Assembly (NCBI RefSeq): GCF_003590715.1
Contig: NZ_QQVY01000015.1
Location: 1-46,266, forward strand
Direction: 5' to 3'
DNA length: 46,266 bases
Origin: Paracoccus sp. JM45
GTDB lineage: Bacteria > Pseudomonadota > Alphaproteobacteria > Rhodobacterales > Rhodobacteraceae
Shown here: positions 33,896 through 42,116 of the stretch, piece by piece
Position numbering within the stretch: the first letter of the stretch is position 1
How the letters are laid out: each line of letters opens with the position of its first letter
Made by a program: the position numbers and the translations under genes
The notes under the pieces: model-generated
Database searches by the model: none
What the model was told of the DNA's origin: nothing
Seen by the model: the letters and a program-made list of their open reading frames with translations, nothing else

Positions 33896-35074
33896 CTATT
33901 CACTAGGCCCAGGCAGGGCCGCTTGTAAAGCTTCGACCGAAACACCCAACTGATCGGCAAGCTCGTTCATGTCGGCATTCGGGCCGCCGGCCTTTTCAAT
34001 TGCCTGTTCCAGCAAATCACTGTCTACGTTCAGGGTCTTCGCAATGGCGGCAAGGTCAGGTGGGCCGTCATGGCTTCGGGCGCCGTTTGTAGACCCGATC
34101 CCACCCGTGGCGTTTGTAGAGAAGTTGTCTTGTGCAACCACCCCCGCCAAACAGGTAGGCAGGTTGGGGAAGGTCGTTGCTGAATGATAATGATAGACGG
34201 GTTCTCCGCCTTCTTCGGTTAGGCCGATATGGCCGCCACATTGATCCAGATTCTCGGGCGTCGATCCGTCATAGTTCAACGTACCGAACATCCCAAAGCC
34301 ATCGAATGCATAGCCGAACTGCGCAGTTTTATCCTGTTCGACATGGGAGCATTCTGCATTGACGCCTTCGCTTTTGTAGATCTCGTTCAGATCGGTTGCA
34401 GTCGCATGCCAGTGATACCAACCACCTGGATCGATGTGACCACCGCATGTATCAAGTGCAGGCATATGGCCAGTTTGTAGCACCGAGGGCGCGTCGGCAA
34501 AGATCGGAACGCCGTCCAAACCGATGCCAACCTTGGCAACCGTCCCCAAGCTGGTCGGCTTGTCAGCCAACACAGGGTTGGCCGGAATGACCACCGTCAT
34601 TTCGACATCTGGATCCCCAGAGGCCTGAATACATTCGTGCGGTTCTGTCGGCCCTTCGACAAGAATGTCGAAAGAATAGACTTTCCCCTGTTCAGTGAAA
34701 AAAGTATACCCCTGCCCGTCCAGCATTCGCAGGAAAGCCTCGTCGATCCGGTAAAGCCCGGCTTCGTCGCCGTCCCAATGCCAGATGCCACCCTCATCCT
34801 CCAGCGTTGCGGGACAAAACGGACCGATTTTGATATCGTCGGGCATATATTTGACGACATAGCGCGCGCATTGCGTGGCATCCCCATTTTCCAGCGTGCA
34901 ATCGACGATCTCGCTTGGGCTTGCCAATGCGCTGCCAGCTAGAGACTGCGTATCCGCATGTCCGCTGCCGTGAGCATAAGCGCCGGTTGCAAACATCAAA
35001 TTGCCAACTGCGCTTAGCAGGACAAGGTTGCACTTACAGGAAGCCTGCCCGTGGGATCGTCGAATGATGGTCAT
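33896..35074 (-). CDS. Secreted YHYH-domain protein
   Basis: A 392-residue exported protein with an N-terminal signal sequence (hydrophobic segment to about AYAHG). It has the name-giving motif VYHYHS (Tyr294-His297) and, earlier, WYHWHA (about 219-223). Both follow a CGGHI motif (about 210 and 279), so the domain contains an internal duplication. The His-rich strands suggest metal binding. C-terminal helices are rich in Asn and Asp (PNADMNELADQLGV). The function of the family is unknown. It is divergent from a MarR regulator. Confidence 0.85.
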   Translation of the reverse strand: MTIIRRSHGQASCKCNLVLLSAVGNLMFATGAYAHGSGHADTQSLAGSALASPSEIVDCTLENGDATQCARYVVKYMPDDIKIGPFCPATLEDEGGIWHWDGDEAGLYRIDEAFLRMLDGQGYTFFTEQGKVYSFDILVEGPTEPHECIQASGDPDVEMTVVIPANPVLADKPTSLGTVAKVGIGLDGVPIFADAPSVLQTGHMPALDTCGGHIDPGGWYHWHATATDLNEIYKSEGVNAECSHVEQDKTAQFGYAFDGFGMFGTLNYDGSTPENLDQCGGHIGLTEEGGEPVYHYHSATTFPNLPTCLAGVVAQDNFSTNATGGIGSTNGARSHDGPPDLAAIAKTLNVDSDLLEQAIEKAGGPNADMNELADQLGVSVEALQAALPGPSE

Positions 35075-35174
35075 TCTGAAGCCTTTTCTTTCACTTGTGC
35101 ATTCGCTTTGATGGTCACCATCCCAAACGACACTACAGCCTTTAAAGAGAGTACGGGCATGGTATCGCTAATAA

Positions 35175-35198
35175 AAGTATAAGTATAAGTATAAGTAT
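35175..35198 (+). repeat. Tandem hexanucleotide repeat (AAGTAT)4
   Basis: Four perfect copies of AAGTAT lie 37-60 bases before the MarR start codon, followed by two direct repeats CTCAGTT (35205-35211 and 35214-35220). The repeats occupy the likely promoter between the divergent YHYH and MarR genes, so copy-number change could alter promoter spacing. Confidence 0.85.
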
Positions 35199-35234
35199 AT
35201 TATCCTCAGTTTACTCAGTTAGGACCCTAACTTG

Positions 35235-35711
35235 ATGTCAGAAACGTTGCAAGGTGCCGGTTTCCACCTCTTGTTGCACAGCACCCATCTGCTTGATGAG
35301 CATTTGCGGGAGCTGTTAAAACCTTTTGACCTTCATCCGGGACAGGCGCGGTTCATTCATGCACTTGGTCGCTTGAAAGAAGCGTCACAACGGCATTTGG
35401 CATCCGAATTCAATGTAACCCCGGCCAGCATGAGTCAGATGACAAAAAGACTGATAGCCAACGGCTTCATCCAGATGCGCCATGATCCGAAGGACAAACG
35501 TGCCACCCTTCTTTCTTTGTCTGATAAGGGATGGCATCTTCGGGACCAAGTGCTTGAGGTTTGGCAACAGGTCGACCGGATCATCTGCAACGCAATAGGC
35601 CCGGAAAACGCCGAACAGCTGTTTTTACAAAGCGGTCGGCTGCGAGATTCAATTGGCGGACGGGCACCTTTGACGAAACATGGTAAGTTATCGGGTCATC
35701 AGCAAAGTTGA
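35235..35711 (+). CDS. MarR-family transcriptional regulator
   Basis: A 158-residue winged-helix regulator. The DNA-binding part reads LKEASQRHLASEFNVTPASM then SQMTKRLIANGFI, and the wing is RHDPKDKRATLLSLSDKG, all typical of MarR. The ATG at 35235 follows an AGGA sequence. It probably controls itself and the divergent YHYH gene. The ligand is unknown. Confidence 0.88.
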   Translation: MSETLQGAGFHLLLHSTHLLDEHLRELLKPFDLHPGQARFIHALGRLKEASQRHLASEFNVTPASMSQMTKRLIANGFIQMRHDPKDKRATLLSLSDKGWHLRDQVLEVWQQVDRIICNAIGPENAEQLFLQSGRLRDSIGGRAPLTKHGKLSGHQQS

Positions 35712-36003
35712 CGTAACGGATCTTCCACATAGCGGTTTGTATAAAATACGCCAATAAGCTGGCAAAGCCACTTTTCGCAAGGGTGAGGATGCTTCGGGTC
35801 AATAGTAATAAAATTATTCATCAATTGCTGCCTTATAAGAACCCATTTCTCTTCATCTCAGAAACATCGTGCGCTATTATATTGCCATATTGAACAAAGA
35901 GACCATAAGTCGACACCTAATCAATTTGGCGGCGGGGCCTATGTGGCAGTCATCGGAACACAACTACTGTTCCACCGGAATCCAGATACCGGAGACTGAC
36001 ATA

Positions 36004-36249
36004 ATGAAAACCATCATGATAGCCCTGACCGTACTTGCCATGGCAACTGGCGTCGCCGGCGCTGCGACCGACACCCGCAACGAACGCCCTGACGTAATTT
36101 CGACCGCTTCGGCTGCTGACACAATGCGAATTCGCGCTGACTTGGTGATGAGCACTGTTGAACTCACCCGTGCTGGCATCGCTGCCGATACCATGATCAC
36201 CTCATTCCCGACCAACACAACCACTGCATACAACAATCAGGATCGCTGA
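36004..36249 (+). CDS. Small secreted protein, function unknown
   Basis: An 81-residue protein that begins with a typical signal peptide (about residues 1-21: KTIMIALTVLAMATGVAGA). The mature part is polar, rich in Thr, Asp and Arg, without Cys, and ends TNTTTAYNNQDR. A CCGGAG ribosome site precedes the ATG at 36004, which supports this start over longer readings. A terminator follows immediately. I do not recognise the family. Confidence 0.7.
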   Translation: MKTIMIALTVLAMATGVAGAATDTRNERPDVISTASAADTMRIRADLVMSTVELTRAGIAADTMITSFPTNTTTAYNNQDR

Positions 36250-36250
36250 G

Positions 36251-36270
36251 ATCGTCCTGCGGACGATTTT
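36251..36270 (+). terminator. Rho-independent terminator after the small secreted gene
   Basis: ATCGTCC, a three-base loop and GGACGAT form a perfect 7-bp stem (36251-36267) followed by TTT. It begins one base after the stop codon at 36249. Confidence 0.75.
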
Positions 36271-36283
36271 GTGATTGTTATAA

Positions 36284-36323
36284 GTAAGGCCGCTGTATCC
36301 AAATTGGGATATAGCCGCCTTAC
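36284..36323. repeat. Long inverted repeat
   Basis: Arms 36284-36300 and 36307-36323 pair at 15 of 17 positions around a six-base loop. It lies just after the terminator of the small secreted gene. No T-run follows, so it is not an ordinary terminator; it could be a second hairpin or a mobile-element relic. Confidence 0.65.
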
Positions 36324-36409
36324 TGCATCCTTTGGACATTACCAATTTTGCTTGGACTTTGACCTGACAGATACGGCCGACATTCATGACATCATGCAAT
36401 AGTTGGATG

Positions 36410-36679
36410 TTACCCTGCCTCCGACGCTTTACCTTTTAGGGGAAACATGTCTGCGCCATAGAAGTGTAGTTGGATATGATGACGTCGACACAGCCATCTT
36501 ACGTTTAAAGGCTTGTCATAATTGTCATGATGGGCGTCTACATGAGATGCGCCGCAAACCTCGCAATGCTGCTTTTCCAGCTTGCCAGATCGCATTGCTT
36601 TACACACCGCCTTATGGGCATCATATTTCTGCGGGTTAGCGGACCGCCATCTGGCTTGACGGGTCTTGTTTGTGGACAT
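36410..36679 (-). CDS. Small HNH-like zinc-binding protein
   Basis: An 89-residue protein with CEVCG, then VDAHHDNYDKPLNVRWLC and RRHHIQLH, a CxxC...CxxHH arrangement like small HNH/zinc-finger proteins found in phages and accessory DNA. The N-terminus is basic. The ATG at 36679 follows GGAGGT. The His-His pair could be the catalytic and metal-binding residues of an HNH nuclease, but the domain is minimal and nuclease activity is not shown. It may be a leftover of phage-derived DNA. Confidence 0.75.
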   Translation of the reverse strand: MSTNKTRQARWRSANPQKYDAHKAVCKAMRSGKLEKQHCEVCGASHVDAHHDNYDKPLNVRWLCRRHHIQLHFYGADMFPLKGKASEAG

Positions 36680-37031
36680 GCGACCTCCTGCAGTAAGATG
36701 TCCGGTCTCAACGCTAGAACATCTTTGTAAGATCACCAATGAATAAATTGCCCTAAATTTAATGCGCAGAGCTCACTTGGTCCTAACATTTAAACGTATC
36801 TATGAAAGATAAGTGAAAGCCAGGAACGTATTTTATATATTGAAAAATATATATCACGCGCGGCAGCATAAAGTTTCGTTAATTTTTGTTATTGGTCGTT
36901 TAAAAATTTAAGCATGTTTGAAGGGACCGCAGACTGAACTACCAGAAGCACGAAAGGACCAAGCCGTTAATTTGAAACTTCGAGAATACTGCCCAAAGCG
37001 ACGGGCATCACCCGATAATTTCGCGTCTGAA
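36680..37031. other. AT-rich intergenic region without genes
   Basis: I see no coding sequence in this stretch. It is markedly more AT-rich than its neighbours, with an alternating TATATA pair around 36834-36852. Promoters for the HNH-like gene (minus strand) and for rightward transcription toward the palindrome at 37032 may lie here. Confidence 0.5.
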
Positions 37032-37047
37032 GACCAAATATTTGGTC
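37032..37047. promoter_or_regulatory. 16-bp perfect palindrome, candidate operator
   Basis: GACCAAATATTTGGTC is a perfect palindrome, 47 bases upstream of the ATG of a short ORF at 37095. The form is typical of an operator for a dimeric helix-turn-helix regulator. No matching copy was found elsewhere by eye. Confidence 0.6.
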
Positions 37048-37094
37048 ACACGGTTTAATGGTGCGATCTTTTCTCAAGCTTAGAAGGAAGCATT

Positions 37095-37205
37095 ATGGGA
37101 CGTCAATTGAGTATGCTAATCGCTGATAACCTGACCGAAACAGAACTCAGGATATTCTTGATCGATGGGTATCGGGTGGTAATGCGCCAAGAAAAATTTC
37201 TGTAA
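37095..37205 (+). CDS. Possible small protein of 36 residues
   Basis: A short ORF beginning MGRQLSMLIADNLTETELRI, preceded by GAAGGA at a good distance for translation. It is acidic in the middle and basic toward the end (VVMRQEKFL). Nothing in the sequence identifies a family. Its position behind a perfect palindrome and next to a secreted glycanase suggests a regulated unit, but it may not be expressed. Confidence 0.45.
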   Translation: MGRQLSMLIADNLTETELRIFLIDGYRVVMRQEKFL

Positions 37206-37290
37206 AACCGTTTTTTCGATCGTTGCTAGATGCGTGTTACTTGATATTTCGGAAGAATTTAAAGCAAATTTTTATAGCCACATGTCAGAT

Positions 37291-38865
37291 CTATAATATA
37301 AAATCATTCTCGACAATCAACGCCATTTCTTTAATCAGGATTTCGAAATCTACTAAAGAGTCTCCATCTACATCGGCCTGAATGAGTAAATCTGCGTCAG
37401 TACTTACGGTCCATATGGAGTATGCGGTAGATGAATCGGTGAAGACAAAATCATTCTGCCCGTACAGCGATGTATTGGCATCCAATTGCCCAAAATCTAG
37501 CTTGTCGACCCCAGAGATGAAATCGTGCACGATGTCGTGACCGGAGCCCGGCCTGCTGTCCTTTACTGAATTGAAGACAAATGTATCGCGGTCGTTGTCG
37601 CTGCCACCAAACATGCTGTCTGTGCCCCTGCCACCGACCAATGTATCGCTTCCACTGTCAGCAAAAATAATGTCCTGACCTCCTTTGCCATCTAGCATGT
37701 CATCCCCGCCTAGACCCCGAAGAATGTTTCTTCCTGCACTTCCGATAATCGTATTGTCGAGAGCATTGCCGGTGCCATTAATATGCAGTTTGTTCTGCAA
37801 TAACAGTGCTTCCATGTGATCGGCTAATGTCCAATCGGTGAAAGAATTGACTTGATCATAGCCCTCATCCGTATTTTCCACGGTGCTGTCGCCAAGATCG
37901 TCTACCCAATATATGTCATCGCCAGTCATCCCATACATCGCGTCCATGCCTGATTTGCCGTCAAGCACGTCGTTGCCAGCAAAACCATAAATCGCGTTGT
38001 CTTCGGAATTGCCGATAAGGGTGTTATTCTCCTCGTCCCCAAGAATACCATCTTCTTTGGTGTTCCCTGGCAAAATATCGGCGTCAGGTATGGTTGTCTC
38101 ATCCACATGATCGGTGACGGGAACATACGTACTGCCGTATTCACTGTCTCGGATCTCAGCATCTAAAATCTGCGCAATAAGGGGGCGCCCGGGATCGATC
38201 CATTGCCCCGTCCACTGTTCCATATAACTAGGGGCGGCCCACAGGTCGACATAACTATTCATCGGCGCAAGGTTCCATGTGTTCCCCGGCATGTCGGAAG
38301 CTGTAAAATTACCAACAATATTGCCATCAATGTAAAAGGTTGCCCGCGTCTGAGAGACCGACACCTCATAGGTGTGCATGCCTTTGGCTGCGTCGAATCC
38401 AAGATCAATAATCGTTTTGTTTTCTTTATTCTGCTCCAAAGCAACATGTTGACCAGAGGCATCAATCATGTGGATATTCAACTGAACCCTTGTCGTGTCG
38501 TCACCAACAAATTCAAAGTCGAATTCGGTCCAAGGTGCATTTTTCCAGTCGCTCTTATAGGTGAACATCCCGAAAACGGCGCCGGGTGCCATTTCGGGGG
38601 CCTGTGCGGTCCAGCTCCAAGTGCCGGTTGTTGTGGCAGTCGCGTTCTGGATTTCGCCTCCTTCCCAAATCTCAGAGGACCCCTCGGGCGCACGATCAAG
38701 AATAAGTTCGATAAGTCCGTATTCCGAAACGCGGACATTATCCTCCGACCAGTTCATAATAGACGTCTGGCCAGCGCCCCAATCCGAAACAAGCCAGCCA
38801 TTATTAGGCCTGGCTTCACTTGAAGTATAGATGTTCAGGCCACTTTCGCGTTCAGATTGAATCAT
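37291..38865 (-). CDS. Secreted GH16 beta-glycanase with RTX repeats
   Basis: A 524-residue enzyme. Residues about 1-250 form a GH16 jelly roll with the catalytic EFDFEFVG (nucleophile Glu114, Asp116, acid/base Glu118) and the carbohydrate strands around YEVSVSQTRATFYIDG. From about 275 there are two clusters of calcium-binding RTX nonapeptides (GFAGNDVLDG, GLGGDDMLDGKGGQDII). There is no N-terminal signal peptide, and the C-terminus is hydrophobic-acidic, so export by a type I system is expected. The arrangement resembles rhizobial ExsH, which trims exopolysaccharide. No type I exporter is in this window. The gene is close to IS debris, which suits acquisition by transfer. Confidence 0.9.
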   Translation of the reverse strand: MIQSERESGLNIYTSSEARPNNGWLVSDWGAGQTSIMNWSEDNVRVSEYGLIELILDRAPEGSSEIWEGGEIQNATATTTGTWSWTAQAPEMAPGAVFGMFTYKSDWKNAPWTEFDFEFVGDDTTRVQLNIHMIDASGQHVALEQNKENKTIIDLGFDAAKGMHTYEVSVSQTRATFYIDGNIVGNFTASDMPGNTWNLAPMNSYVDLWAAPSYMEQWTGQWIDPGRPLIAQILDAEIRDSEYGSTYVPVTDHVDETTIPDADILPGNTKEDGILGDEENNTLIGNSEDNAIYGFAGNDVLDGKSGMDAMYGMTGDDIYWVDDLGDSTVENTDEGYDQVNSFTDWTLADHMEALLLQNKLHINGTGNALDNTIIGSAGRNILRGLGGDDMLDGKGGQDIIFADSGSDTLVGGRGTDSMFGGSDNDRDTFVFNSVKDSRPGSGHDIVHDFISGVDKLDFGQLDANTSLYGQNDFVFTDSSTAYSIWTVSTDADLLIQADVDGDSLVDFEILIKEMALIVENDFIL

Positions 38866-39040
38866 TTGGATGGCCCTTTATGTAGAATGCATCGCCTTAG
38901 ACATGTCTATATAACGGCAAATCTTTATAAAATAATAAAGACGATATATAAATTTTCCATAAAAGAAGTGCCATTTTAGCCCACGGGTAAGATTTAATAG
39001 ATTTTTACATAATGTATAATCATTAGATTTTATTATTATA

Positions 39041-39590
39041 GAGCATTGCTCTGGCGGGATGGTTATTAGGCTTAAGACTCATTGATCTCAGGCTTTCGGC
39101 GTGTTTCAGGATACGCAAGGAGACCTGCTCAATGAGCAACCTGTTCTGGCTGACCGAAGTGCAAATGGCGCGCCTGCGCCCGTTCTTTCCAAAGAGCCAT
39201 GGCCGCCCGCGCGTTGATGATCTTCGTATGTTGAGCGGTATTATCTTCATCAATCGCAATGGTTTGCGATGGTGCGATGCTCCGAGGGAATATGGACCGG
39301 CCAAGACGCTTTATAGCCGCTGGAAGCGCTGGAGTGAAAACGGGTTCTTTGAATGGATCATGGTCGGGCTGGCCGCCGAAGATACCGATCCGAAGACGAT
39401 CATGATCGATGCCACGTACCTCAAGACGCACCGCACGGTTTGTAGCCTGCATGCAAAAAAGGGGGGCGCGGTCGCCAGATCGGTCGAACGAAAGGCGGTA
39501 TGAACAAAAAGCTACATGCCGTCACTGATGCGAAAGGAAGGCCTATCCGGTTCTTCATGTCGGCTGGGCAGGCCAGATGGAGTGGTTGCT
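39041..39590 (+). pseudogene. IS5-family (IS427-like) element, truncated
   Basis: The left end probably begins GAGCATTGCTCTGG (39041). The transposase starts at 39132 (MSNLFWLTEVQMARLRPFF) and reads RPRVDDLRMLSGI, NGLRWCDAPREYG and IMIDATYLKTHR. At A6G6 (39455-39466) the family reading moves by -1 to GGMNKKLHAVTDAKGRP and FFMSAGQ. The match stops near 39570, so the C-terminal third is missing. It is a closer-to-intact copy of the element at 729-1036. The -1 site is shared by both. Confidence 0.85.
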
Positions 39591-39662
39591 GCCCTCCCTA
39601 GACGGCATCGCAATGTGCCAAGGTCGTGGTGTTCAACGCCACGGGCAGAAGAGGACGGCAAA

Positions 39663-39704
39663 ATGAAGAATATGATGATCGGGGTCGATCTGGCAAAGGC
39701 AGTT
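39663..39704 (+). pseudogene. IS110-family transposase, 5' fragment
   Basis: The first codons MKNMMIGVDLAKAV are the N-terminus of IS110-family transposases (Asp of GVDLAK belongs to the DEDD site). The match ends where an IS3-type terminal sequence TGTATCGTTCCGG begins at 39705. The rest of this gene resumes at about 40018. Confidence 0.75.
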
Positions 39705-40010
39705 TGTATCGTTCCGGTTTTGTCGGAGACCATCAACTTAAGTAAGGATGATGGTTATGACAAAAAGCAAAATGGCAAATCGCTACTCGCCCGAGGTCCG
39801 CGCTCGTGCGGTCCGAATGGTGTTCGAGCATCAAGGCTCCTACGAAACGCAAGCGGGCGCGATCGCGGCCATTGCACCCAAGATCGGCTGTATTCCCCAA
39901 ACCCTGAGCGGATGGGTCAAGCAGGCCGAGAAGGACAGTAGCATGCGCGATGGCGTGACCACTGAAGAACGGGACCGTATTAAGGCACTGGAACGTGAGG
40001 TTCGCCAGAT
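39705..40010 (+). pseudogene. IS3-family left end and OrfA fragment inside IS110
   Basis: A left end TGTATCGTTCCGGTTTTGTC (39705) is followed by an OrfA reading from 39757: [39 protein letters not shown] and [17 protein letters not shown]. This is the DNA-binding OrfA of an IS3-family element. OrfB is absent; after EVRQ the sequence joins IS110 sequence, so most of the IS3 element has been deleted. Confidence 0.8.
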
Positions 40011-40017
40011 GGCTTAA

Positions 40018-40423
40018 GACGACCCGGTCTGCGTACGATTGATGACGATGCCAGGGATTGGCGCAGTTGTTGCCTTTGACCTACTGCTCCGCCTTTGACG
40101 ACCCTACACGCCTCACCTCTCCAAAAAACATGGGCCCATGGGTTGGCCTGACATCATCACGCAACCATCCTAGCGAGCGCGATGTCTCAGGTGATATAAC
40201 CAAAACCGGTGACGTGAACCTGTGGCGCACGCTGTGTCAGGCCGCAACCGTCATGATAAACCGGGGCCGTGCGACATGGCTGAGGAACTGGAGCGCTCAG
40301 ATTGCGAAACGCCGGGGTAGAAAAAGGGCCATGGTAGACTTGGCGCGCCGGATATCAGTTACACTGCATCGCATGTGGGTCGACGGCACGATGTTCCGAA
40401 TGGAGGCTGCGCCAACGACCTGA
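40018..40423 (+). pseudogene. IS110-family transposase, 3' fragment
   Basis: The reading DDPVCVRLMTMPGIGAVVA, then in another frame LTYCSAFDDP, GPWVGLTSSRNHPSERDVSG, ITKTGDVNLWRTLCQAATVM and HRMWVDGTMFRMEAAPTT is the C-terminal half of an IS110-family transposase. One frameshift separates the first two parts. It is the continuation of the fragment at 39663-39704. Confidence 0.85.
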
Positions 40424-40922
40424 TCTCCCACCCGTTGCCTGCCTGATCGCAGGCCCGTGAGGCCCCGCATCGCTGACATTAGTCAAGCACGCCTATGAGA
40501 TGGGCACATCGGAATTGCGCCGAACCAGCATCATGTTTGCAGCCGAGCGATGACCACGGACAGAAGCATGTGCCCGAAGGATCTCAATTATCGGGGCACG
40601 AAGATCAGGAACGAACGTCAAAAATGAAAATCACCTGCTTCGGTGGAAAAAGTCTTCTTGGGAACAATGTCTTGACTGGGGCGGATCCGTTACCGAAGTC
40701 CTGAACCTAACCAGCGACCTAACACGGCGTTTGGTCGCACTTGATCGCTTCTCTAGTCCGGTCGGCAAAGCATAGCGTCTGTAAATATGCAAAGGACTCC
40801 GAACCTCGCATCGGTATTGGTAATATTTCAAGTCAAATCATGAGCAATAGCGCAAACAGTCTGGCAGGTCTGTGTTTGATCGTTAAAGTAAAGGCTGAGA
40901 ACGAATTCTTTGGAGGAAGAAT
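40424..40922. other. Region between IS110 remnant and takP
   Basis: No gene is supported in these 499 bases. The first part is presumably the untranslated right end of the IS110 copy. The last 150 bases must hold the takP promoter and leader; GGAGGA just before 40923 is its ribosome site. Confidence 0.5.
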
Positions 40923-42044
40923 ATGGAAAGACGTAAGTTTCTCACAAGCGCGGCAGTGACGAGCGCTGGTGGATTTGCACTCGCAGCGCCGGCGATTGCG
41001 CAAAACACGCAGAAGGTGCAGTGGCGCTGCACGTCGTCCTTTCCGCAGGCGCTGGATACGATTTATGGCGGCGCGACCGATCTTGCGACCTATGTGCGCG
41101 AGGCGACTGACGGCGCATTCGATATTCAGGTCTTTGCCGCCGGTGAAATCGTGCCTGGTCTGCAAGCGGCCGACGCGGTGCAGAACGGCACCGTGGAAAT
41201 GTGTCATACCGCCAGCTACTACTATGTCGGCAAGTCGCCCACATGGGCTCTGGGCGGGGTCATTCCGTTCGGGCTGGACCAGCGCGGCATGAACGCTTGG
41301 CTTTATTATGGCGATGGCATCAACCTGCTGAACGAATTCTACAACAAGAACGGCCTGCAATACCTTCCGGCCGGGAATACCGGCACGCAGATGGGTGGCT
41401 GGTTCCGCAACGAGATCACGTCGCTTGATGACATGAAAGGTCTCAAGATGCGGATCGCCGGTCTTGCCGGTCAGATCATGGAGCGGATCGGCGTCGTGCC
41501 GCAGCAGATTGCTGGTGGCGACATCTATCCCTCGCTGGAAAGGGGAACGATCGACGCTGCCGAATGGATTGGTCCATATGACGACGAAAAGCTGGGTTTC
41601 TACCAAGTCGCGCCCTATTACTACTATCCCGGCTGGTGGGAGGGAAACCTGACCCTGTGCAGCTTTATCAACAAGGATGCATGGGATGGCCTGCCGCCCG
41701 CTTATCAAAGCCTTCTGCAAACCGCGGCACGCGCATCCAACGTCGAGATGATGGCTGAATACGATTTCAAGAACCCGACAGCCTTGCGGTCATTGGCGGA
41801 AAATGGAACGCAGTTGCGCGCATTCCCGCAGGATGTAATGGATGCTAGCTATGACGCGGCCATGGAGCTGTATGGCGAACTGGCGTCCGATCCGGAATGG
41901 AAGACGATCTACGACAGCATGATGGCCTTCGGCGTCGATCACTTTCTGTGGAAACAGGTCGCGGAAAGCACCTATGCAAATTTCATGATGGACAAGCAGC
42001 GCAACAATCAGCTGCCCGGTCAGCAGAGCGCCGACGGTAATTGA
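40923..42044 (+). CDS. takP: TRAP transporter binding protein, TakP-like
   Basis: A 373-residue periplasmic binding protein of the TRAP/DctP class, close to Rhodobacter TakP, which binds alpha-keto acids. The N-terminus MERRKFLTSAAV with a following hydrophobic stretch to APAIAQ is a twin-arginine signal. The mature protein has SFPQALDTIYGGA, IVPGLQAADAVQNGTVE, GGDIYPSLERGTIDAAEW and APYYYYPGWWEGN, which match TakP segments. GGAGGA precedes the ATG. The permease genes face it on the other strand, beyond a shared terminator. Confidence 0.93.
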   Translation: MERRKFLTSAAVTSAGGFALAAPAIAQNTQKVQWRCTSSFPQALDTIYGGATDLATYVREATDGAFDIQVFAAGEIVPGLQAADAVQNGTVEMCHTASYYYVGKSPTWALGGVIPFGLDQRGMNAWLYYGDGINLLNEFYNKNGLQYLPAGNTGTQMGGWFRNEITSLDDMKGLKMRIAGLAGQIMERIGVVPQQIAGGDIYPSLERGTIDAAEWIGPYDDEKLGFYQVAPYYYYPGWWEGNLTLCSFINKDAWDGLPPAYQSLLQTAARASNVEMMAEYDFKNPTALRSLAENGTQLRAFPQDVMDASYDAAMELYGELASDPEWKTIYDSMMAFGVDHFLWKQVAESTYANFMMDKQRNNQLPGQQSADGN

Positions 42045-42075
42045 TCCTGCAGTGTGATTGCAGCCCATGGTCTGA

Positions 42076-42110
42076 AAAAGGCCCGGATCCATGCGGATCC
42101 GGGCCCTTTT
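42076..42110. terminator. Bidirectional rho-independent terminator between takP and dctM
   Basis: AAAAGGCCCGGATCC, a four-base loop and GGATCCGGGCCCTTTT form a strong GC stem with A-run and T-run on either side, so it terminates transcription from both directions. It sits in the 72-bp gap between the convergent takP and large-permease genes. Confidence 0.92.
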
Positions 42111-42116
42111 GTTGCG

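Noticed and set aside
36834..36852. Alternating TATATA inverted pair as a transcription terminator or operator
   Set aside because: Simple AT alternation in an AT-rich stretch; no flanking gene end or conserved spacing supports it.
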